Positions 56,901 through 64,000 of a stretch of 64,000 nucleotides of DNA are shown here, in pieces. How positions within the stretch are numbered: position 1 is the first letter of the stretch; every line of letters starts with the position of its first letter. The notes under the pieces were generated by a model. The model ran no database searches. It had not been told where the DNA came from and saw only the letters and a program-made list of their open reading frames with translations. The DNA lies in assembly GCA_007115705.1 (NCBI GenBank), contig QXEO01000236.1:3631434-3695433 (forward strand), read 5' to 3'. Source of the stretch: Dactylis glomerata (taxonomy: Eukaryota; Streptophyta; Magnoliopsida; Poales; Poaceae). Made by a program: the position numbers and the translations under genes.

Positions 56901-57609
56901 TTATAATTAATCAGTTCTAGGGTTTATTTCAAAAAAAAAAATCAGTTCTAGGGTCTGGAATCCAGTTCCCTACATGTATTCCGATAAGCAGACACCGCCA
57001 GTAATGGAGAGATCACTATATGCGCACGTACCGCAGAACAAGGCGGAGGGCGCGCGCCATACGGCGTTCGTGTATTGAGAGTCTTTAGGATATGGTATCA
57101 GGCCAGCGATACTCTCTCCGAATAATCCACGAAAAAAAAAGGATATTTTCTCTGAATAAGTAATCACGGTAAAAACATAGTGGCGCACGTACTTGGTATT
57201 TTATCGAAATACTAGTGGCGTGTTTCAAAAATGGCCGCCACTAATACGAAGTACTGGTTCGTCGACTGCCCCTAGGCCGATGGTCCAATAAAACAACGCC
57301 CCAAATTGTCACTCCTATACTTCTGCTAACGATTTCTAATTGTGGCCAGTTAAAAATTTCATATATTGTAAGAAACATAACATATAATGGAGCTATAAAA
57401 TTAAGTGAGAGTATGATTTAGTTTTACTAGCTGCACGTTTTTTCCAAAATTTACGGGGGCTCAATTTGGATTCGCCTGGCCCCTCAACTTCATAGAAATG
57501 GCTTTCAAAGGCACGCAGGCTAATACTAAACACAAGCGGAGCACTACCAAAGAGCGATGAGAGGACTCGGTGGAAAGTTACTCTTTGATGATTCATATGT
57601 TGTACAATT
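56901..57609. other. Unassigned segment between the paralogous blocks
   Basis: No gene recognised. ATCAGTTCTAGGGT is repeated around 56905-56955 next to an A11 run. In the first copy of this region the corresponding interval holds the CACTA-like and Gypsy insertions. Confidence 0.35.
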
Positions 57610-58085
57610 TTTATCTTGTTACACCTAAGATTAATAGTCCTAGTCTAGAATCATCTACCAAGTTATTTGTTAGAATTGTACACTATAAGTAATACATATT
57701 TGCGTATAGTAGATACATTGTAGCGCACACATAAATGCAATATACAATGCGTTAAGAAGCATTAATTAATATCTAAAGTTATGTAGTATTAATTTCTCTG
57801 GTTTGCTTAGATTTATGTTGGGATCCACTGTAACAAAAGAAATCTCAAATATGGCAAAGTACATTAAGAAGGTAGAACATTATTTGCAATAAACTATAGT
57901 TCTATGTTAGCATAACATGGTCAAATTCATAAAATATGTTTACGATAATGTATGCGAGCGTGATCACATGTTTCATTCAATATATATGTTTCATTCAGTA
58001 AAAGATCAATTATGATGAAGTAAAAATGTTCAGTATAAATAGAAGACTTGGTATCATAGTTCTAAAAATCTATACAAGTTTGGAC
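57610..58085 (+). repeat. Paralogous block II, second copy
   Basis: Counterpart of 34180-34690. The sequence from here to the Copia LTR (58086-58298) is unassigned, with a possible weak continuation of the homology at CCTAGGCGA (58180; compare 34751). Confidence 0.75.
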
Positions 58086-58303
58086 TACGATTGCTACAAA
58101 CCGATGGGCTCCGTTTGGCTGACACTACTTGAATCCCAGCGAGAGTAGCGTTGTTGTTGTCAGCCTTCCTCTTATACCTAGGCGATAGTGTGGATATTGC
58201 TTGTAATTGTAGTTACGATCGAAATATTAATGGTGATATCATAGATCTTAATGTTCTTTCTGTTAATCTTAATAATCGTGAAACCTTTTTCTGGTGTAAT
58301 CAT

Positions 58304-60038
58304 TGAAGGGTTTCGTAGCATAGTAAATCAAAAAATTTCCTACGCAACGAACAAGAAAGCCAAGATCTAATCTAGGAGATGTAATCAACGAGAGAGGTAG
58401 ATGAGATCTTCATACCCTTGAAGATTCGCACAGCGGAAACGTTCAAGAGAACGTGGTTGACGTAGTCGTACTCGCCGTCTCCTCCTCGCGATCCGATCCG
58501 ATCCTACGCCGCAAGTGGCGGCGCCTCCGAGAGTTGCACACGTGCGGTGCAGCGACGTCTCCTCCTTCCTTGGTCCAGCAAGTATGGTGGAGAGATAGAT
58601 TGGATCAGTAGCACGACGGCGTGGTGCTTATGGTGGAGAGTTTCTGCAGCAGGGCTTCGCCTACATGCAGTCGCGAGAGAGAGAGAGAGAGGGAGGGCAG
58701 CAGTTGGCGGCTAGGGTTTGGGTCAGGGGGTGAGAGAGGGCTGCGCCCTTGCCCCCCTATATATAGAGGGGTGGCCGGCCAAGGCCAGCTTGGCCTCTCC
58801 CCAAACCCTAGCCGACTTGGAGTAGGAAGAGTGGGGGGCAAGTTTCCCCCCCTTCCTTCTTTGAAGACTCTCTTAGGGTTTCCCCTTGGGCTGGCCGGCT
58901 GGGCCTTAGGGGCCTTGTGCGCCTGGCCCAGGGCGGCCAGGGCACTTCCCCTTAGGCCCACGCAGGCCTCCGTCAAGTGGGCCCACGTTGGTCCCACTCC
59001 GGAACCTTCTAGAACCTTCCGGTACAATACCGATAAACTCCGAAACCTTTCCGGAATCCAAAAACTGCTTTCCTTTATATGAATCTTATTCTCCGGACCA
59101 TTCCGGAACCTCTCGTGACGTCCTGGATCTCATCCGAGACTCCGAACTAAAACTCATAAACCAATTATCCATTCTATCCTAGCGTCGATGCACGTTAAGT
59201 GTGTGACCCTACGGGTTCGAGAATATGCAGACATGATCTTCTATCAATAATCAATAGCGGGATCTGGAAACCCATATTGACTCCCACATATTCATCGATG
59301 ATCATATCGGATGAACCACGATGTCAGGATTCAATTAATCCCGTATATGTATTCCCTTCGTCACACGATATTTTACTCGCCCGAGATTTGATCGTCGGTA
59401 TCACCATACCTAGTTCAATCTCGTTCATAGCAAGTACTTTACTCGTTCCGTAATCCGATATCACTTCGTGATTAACTCCTTAACCACATGCTTGCAAGCG
59501 GTGTTGATATCGATTACCGAGTGGGCCCGAAGTATATCTCTCCGACTTGGGAGGGACAAATTCCATCTCGATACATACAACTCAACAAGTACTTTCTGAT
59601 CACCTGAGAGACACCTTTATTATCACCCTCACATAGGATGACGTTTGATGACTTCAAAGCTTTCTTCCGATACTAGGGAGTTGTATTATCTCATGGTCTA
59701 AGGAATACAATACATGACATAGGAAAAGCTTCGCAAAGATGAACACGATGACACGATCTAATTGCTCTGCTTTATTTGGGTCTGTCCATCACACCATTCT
59801 CCTAATGATATGATCTCATTATTAATTGACAACACATGTCTATGGTTAGGAAACCTTAACCATCATTAATCAATGAGCTAGTCCACAGAGGCGTACTAGG
59901 GACACGGTGTTGTTCATAAACCACACAAGTATTAAAGTTTCCGCTTAATACAATTCTAGCATGGAATATAAACATTATCATGAACAAGAATTATAATAAT
60001 AACATCTTTATTATTGCCTCTAGGGCATAATTCCAACA
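58304..60038 (-). repeat. 3' LTR of the Angela/WIS-type element
   Basis: 1735 bp, minus reading TGTTGGAATTATG to CGAAACCCTTCA. A TATA box CTATATATA (minus) lies at 58758-58766, with the palindromic GGCCAAGGCCAGCTTGGCC directly upstream (58776-58794). An (AG)n run is at about 58674-58690. Open frames in the GC-rich part (58605-59082) are LTR sequence, not genes. Confidence 0.88.
58758..58766 (-). promoter_or_regulatory. TATA box of the Angela/WIS-type LTR
   Basis: CTATATATA on the minus strand in a G/C-rich context, with a palindromic GGCC-rich block immediately upstream. Confidence 0.65.
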
Positions 60039-60050
60039 GTCTCCCACTTG
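60039..60050 (-). other. Polypurine tract of the Angela/WIS-type element
   Basis: Minus-strand CAAGTGGGAGAC directly precedes the LTR's TGTTGG. Confidence 0.8.
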
Positions 60051-60066
60051 CACTAGAGTCAATAAT

Positions 60067-63000
60067 CTAGTTTACATCTGGCAACAATCTAACACCCATG
60101 GCATTAAGGTGCTGATCATGTTTTGCTCGTGGAAGAGGTTTAGTCAACGGATCTGCGACATTCAGATCTGTATGTACTTTGCTAATCTTCAGATCTCCAT
60201 CTGATATATAATCTCGAATTATATAGAAACGGCGGTTGATGTGCTTGGTTTTTGGATGATATCTTGGTTCCTTAGCCAGTGCTATGGCGCCAGTGTTGTC
60301 GCACAATATCTCCAGTGGGTCCAAGGCATTTGGAACCACACCAAGCTCAGTGATGAAGTTTCTGATCCAAACTCCTTCACTTGATGCTTCCGAAGCAGCC
60401 ATGTATTCCGCTTCTGTTGTAGATCCCGCGATCACGCTTTGCTTGCAGCTTCTCTAGCTCACAGCTCCACCATTCAAAATATAAACGTATCCTGTCTGAG
60501 ATTTAGAATCATCCGGGTCGGTGTCGAAGCTAGCGTCGACGTAACCTTTTACGACGAGCTCCTCGTCACCTCCATAGACCAAGAACATTTCTTTAGTCCT
60601 ATTTAAATACTTTAGGATGTTCTTTACGGCTGTCCAGTGTTCCACTCCTGGATCACTTTGGTATCTGCTCGTCAAACTAAGAGCATTGGACACATCCGAT
60701 CTAGTACACAGCATGGCATACATAATAGAACCTATGGCCGAGGCATATGGCACTTTGCTCATAGTTTCTCTATCTTTTACCGTAGCTGGACACTGAGCCT
60801 TGCTCAATATCTTACCTGACAACATGGGCAATGAACCTTTCTTTGCTTTATCCATTCTGAACCTCTTCAGAACTTTGTCCAGGTATGTACTTTGGCTTAA
60901 AGCTATTAGGCGTCTTTCTCTATCTCTATAGATTTTGATGCCTAATATATAAGCAGCTTCACCTAGGTCTTTCATTGAAAAACATTTATTCAAATAACTC
61001 TTCACATCCTTAAGCATACCGATGTCATTTCCAATAATCAATATGTCATCCACATATAGTACCAAAAATGTCACCGAGCTCCCACTCACTTTCTTGTAGA
61101 TACAAGCTTCGTAGCAATTTGGAACAAATCCAAAACTCTTGATTACTTGATCAAAACGAAGGTTCCAACTCCGAGATGCTTGCTTCAGTCCATAAATGGA
61201 ACGCTGAAGTTTGCACACCTTATTAGCATCCTTAGGATCGACAAAACCTTCGGGCTGCATCATATACAACTCTTCATCAATGTTGCCATTGAGGAACGCA
61301 GTCTTGACATCCATCTGCCATATTTCATAATCATGAAACGCAGCAATTGCTAATAAAATCCGAATGGACTTAAACATCGCTACGGGAGAGAAAGTCTCAT
61401 CGTAGTCAACACCTTGAACTTGCCGAAAACCTTTTGCGACAAGCCGAGCTTTATAGACAGTAACATTACCATCAGCGTCCGTTTTCTTCTTGAAAATCCA
61501 TTTGCACTCAACGGCCTTACGGTCGCTAGGAGGGTCCACCAAAGTCCACACTTGGTTTTCGCTCATGGATCCCAATTCGGATTTCATGGCCTCTAGCCAT
61601 TTCTCAGAGTCTGGGCTCATCATCGCTTCCTCATAGTTTGCAGGTTCACTGTTGTCTAACAACAAGACTGTTAAGACAGGGTTGCCGTACCATTCAGGAG
61701 TGACACGTGACCTTGTCGATCTGCGAAGTTCAGTAGTAGCATCGTTCGAAGTTTCATGATCTTTATCATTAGCTTCCTCTCTTGTTGATGCAGGCGGCGC
61801 CGGAACAATTTCTGGTGCTGCGCTACTCTCCAACTCGAGAGAAGGTTCAATAACCTCGTCTAGCTCTACCTTTCTCCCACTCACTTCTTTCGAGAGAAAC
61901 TCCTTCTCAAGAAGGATCCGTTCTTTGCAACAAACACTTTGCCTTCGGATCTGTGGTAGAAGGTATACCCAATCGTTTCCTTAGGGTATCCTATGAAGAC
62001 GCATTTCTCCGCTTTGGGTTCGAGCTTGTCCGGCATCAACTTCTTGACGTAAGCTTCGCATCCCCAAACTTTAAGAAACGACAACTTAGGTTTAGCACCA
62101 AACCAAAGTTCATACGGTGTCGTCTCAACGGATTTAGATGGTGCCCTATTTAAAGTGAATGCAGCGGTTTCTAATGCATAACCCCAAAATGATAACGGCA
62201 AATCTGTAAGAGACATCATTGATCGCACCATATCTAATAGAGTTCGATTCCGGCGTTCAGACACACCATTGCGCTGTGGTGTTCCGGGTGGCGTGAGTTG
62301 CGAAACGATTCCGCTTGCTTTAAGATGCGTGAGAAAATCATAACTCAAATACTCACCTCCACGATCGGATCGTAGAAATTTAATTTTCCTGTTACGATGG
62401 TTTTCCAATTCGTTCTGAAATTCTTTGAACTTTTCAAACGTTTCAGATTTATGTTTCATTAAATAGATATACCCATATCTACTTAAGTCATCAGTAAAAG
62501 TGAGAAAATAGCGATATCCACCGCGCGTCGAAATACTCATTGGTCCGCACACATCGGTATGTATGATTTCCAATAAGTCCGTTGCTCGCTCCATTATTCC
62601 GGAGAACGGGGTTTTGATCATCTTGCCCATGAGGCATGGTTCGCACGTGTCAAATGATTCAAAATCAAGAGACTCCAAAAGTCCATCAGAATGGAGTTTC
62701 TTCATGCGTTTTACACCAATATGACCTAGACGGCAGTGCCACAAATAAGTTGGATTATCACTATCTACTTTGCATCTTTTAGCCTCAATGTTATGGATGT
62801 GTGTTTCATTGCTTTCGAGATTCAGAAGAAATAAACCATTCACAACAGGTGCATGACCATAAAAGATGTTATTCATATAAATAGAACAACCATTATTCTC
62901 AGATTTAAATGAATAACCGTCTTGCAATAAACATGATCCAGATATAATGTTCATGCTCAACGCAGGCACATAATAACACTTATTAAGGTTTAAAACTAAT

Positions 63001-64000
63001 CCCGAAGGTAAAACTAAGGAGAGCGTGCCGACGGCCATCACATCAACTTTTGATCCATTGCCAACGCGCATCGTCACCTCATCTTTTGCTAGCCGTCGTC
63101 TATTCCGTAGCTCCTGTTTCGAGTTACAAATATTAGCAACTGAACCAGTATCATATACCCAGGCACTACAACGAGCGCTAGTAAGGTAGACATCAATAAC
63201 ATGTATATCAAATATACCTTTGATGGTGCCAGCCTTCTTGTCCGCTAAGTACTTCGGACAGTTGCGCTTCCAGTGACCCTTGACCTTGCAATAGAAGCAC
63301 TCAGTGTCCGGCTTAGGTCCAGACTTGAGCTTCTTCTCAGCAGGGGCAACGCGCTTGCCTCCACCTTTCTTGAAAGATCCCTTTGCTCCCTTAGCTTTCT
63401 TAAAGCTAGTGGTCTTGTTGACCATCAACACATGATTGTCTTTCTTGATATCCACCTCCGCAGCTTTCAGCTTAGCGAAGAGCTCAGTGATCGTATCAGT
63501 GGAACCAATTTGATTATGAGTAACTACAAAACCTTTGTAGCTAGGAGGGAGTGATTGCAGAACTCTGTCAATCTTGAGCTCCTCTGGAATCTTGCAGTCC
63601 AGTTGCTCAAGGCGTTGAGTGTAGCCCGACATCTTAATGGCGTGCTCACTAACGGAACTCCCTTCCTCCATCTTGCAGTTAAAGAACTTCTCAGAGATCT
63701 CATATCTCTCAGAACGGGCCTGAGTCTGAAACATCGTTTTCAGTTCCTCAAGTATCTCAAAAGGCCCGCGGTACTTCTCAAAACGATTTTGAAGTTCCGG
63801 TTCCATAGAAAATAGCATGGTACTCATAATCGCATCACAATCATCTCTACGAGCATTGAAGTCAGCAAGTTCTTCAGTTTTCGCAGTTGCAGCAGGGGTG
63901 TCACCTAGCGCTTTGTCAAGTACATAGGCTTTTTGTCCGCCAGCGAGTATGATTCTCAGATTGCGGAACCAGTTGGTGAAGTTAGACCCATTGTTCTTAA
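60067..64000 (-). pseudogene. gag-pol: Angela/WIS-type Copia gag-pol, two lesions, open at the window edge
   Basis: The frame is open from 64000 inward (FTNWFRNLRIILAGGQKAYV), so the true start is outside. Order: UBN2-type gag; zinc knuckle CFYCKVKGHWKRNC (about 63300-63260); protease WVYDTGSVANIC (about 63160); GAG-pre-integrase YLWHCRLGHIG (about 62740); integrase core (IHTDVCGPM, LRSDRGGEYLS, NGVSERRNRTLLD). A one-base frameshift near 61905-61912 ends the first frame at 61881. In the next frame are reverse transcriptase (VECKWIFKKK, QMDVKTAFLNG, LYVDDILIIG) and the start of RNase H, ended by TAG at 60454-60456 where the family has Trp. RNase H then resumes (GSTTEAEYMA, DNTGAI, TKHIN) to 60067. 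It is inactive as it stands. Confidence 0.9.

Larger units (their letters stand above)
58304..64000 (-). mobile_element. Angela/WIS-type Copia retrotransposon, 3' part
   Basis: On the minus strand the element enters from beyond 64000 and ends with a complete 3' LTR. The LTR start TGTTGGAATTATGCCCTAGA and the single gag-pol frame in the Copia order (integrase before reverse transcriptase) fit the Angela/WIS/BARE group of the Triticeae. The likely target duplication unit at the left edge is ATCAT (58299-58303); the other copy is outside the window. Confidence 0.9.

Noticed and set aside
58605..59082. Two opposite GC-rich open frames of about 140-153 codons
   Set aside because: Both fall in the Angela/WIS-type LTR and look like composition-driven frames.

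Overview
This is nuclear DNA from a large-genome grass, most likely a Triticeae species (wheat, Aegilops, barley or rye). Nearly the whole window consists of transposable elements, many nested in each other. Pointers to the Triticeae are an Angela/WIS-type Copia LTR (right end), several Gypsy LTRs that start TGATACGTC with an Asp-tRNA-type primer site, and CACTA, LINE, Stowaway and Helitron fragments. I found no intact ordinary host gene, and no tRNA, rRNA or CRISPR. Family names are from memory of sequence signatures and are given as likely lineages.

Layout. (1) 1-1761 is old low-copy sequence with a hAT (DUF659-type) transposase relic and an exon-like block. (2) 1767-21632 is a minus-strand Copia element with ~2.2 kb LTRs and only a gag gene (TSD GTAGG). 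A second minus-strand element, a gag-protease-only Gypsy (7644-17137, TSD ATAGG), sits inside the last codons of that gag. (3) 21729-24708 holds a CACTA end, a LINE zinc-knuckle relic and AT-rich foldback-type sequence. (4) 24709-34690 is a low-copy segment opened up by a 2.07 kb CACTA-like element (25514-27585, TSD CAC) that carries a broken WRN-like 3'-5' exonuclease gene, and by a truncated gag-protease Gypsy (about 28000-32767). (5) 32768-37713 contains LINE ends, a Stowaway end and unassigned sequence. (6) 37719-53481 is a plus-strand chromodomain Gypsy of Reina type (278 bp LTRs, TSD TGGAG). Its gag-pol is interrupted by a nearly intact Athila-lineage Gypsy (39282-49586, TSD GCAAG). (7) 53482-58303 has a LINE end, a Helitron 3' terminus, an RNase H-like relic and a second copy of the low-copy segment in (4). 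(8) 58304-64000 is the 3' part of a minus-strand Angela/WIS-type Copia that runs off the window.

How the parts relate. The Gypsy elements at 7644-17137 (no reverse transcriptase or integrase) and 39282-49586 (full gag-pol) share LTR termini, primer site, polypurine tract and a long non-coding block, so they look like a non-autonomous/autonomous pair. In both, the slot between pol (or gag-protease) and the 3' LTR holds an extra ORF, preceded by a GC-rich hairpin that is also found in the LTRs and followed by a second copy of the polypurine tract. The two extra ORFs encode unrelated proteins. The same hairpin also occurs in the LTR of the third Gypsy (31145-32767). This repeated promoter-like cassette is the most interesting unexplained structure here. 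Paralogous blocks at 24709-25345/56293-56900 and 34180-34690/57610-58085 keep the same order and indicate an old local duplication later inflated by insertions.
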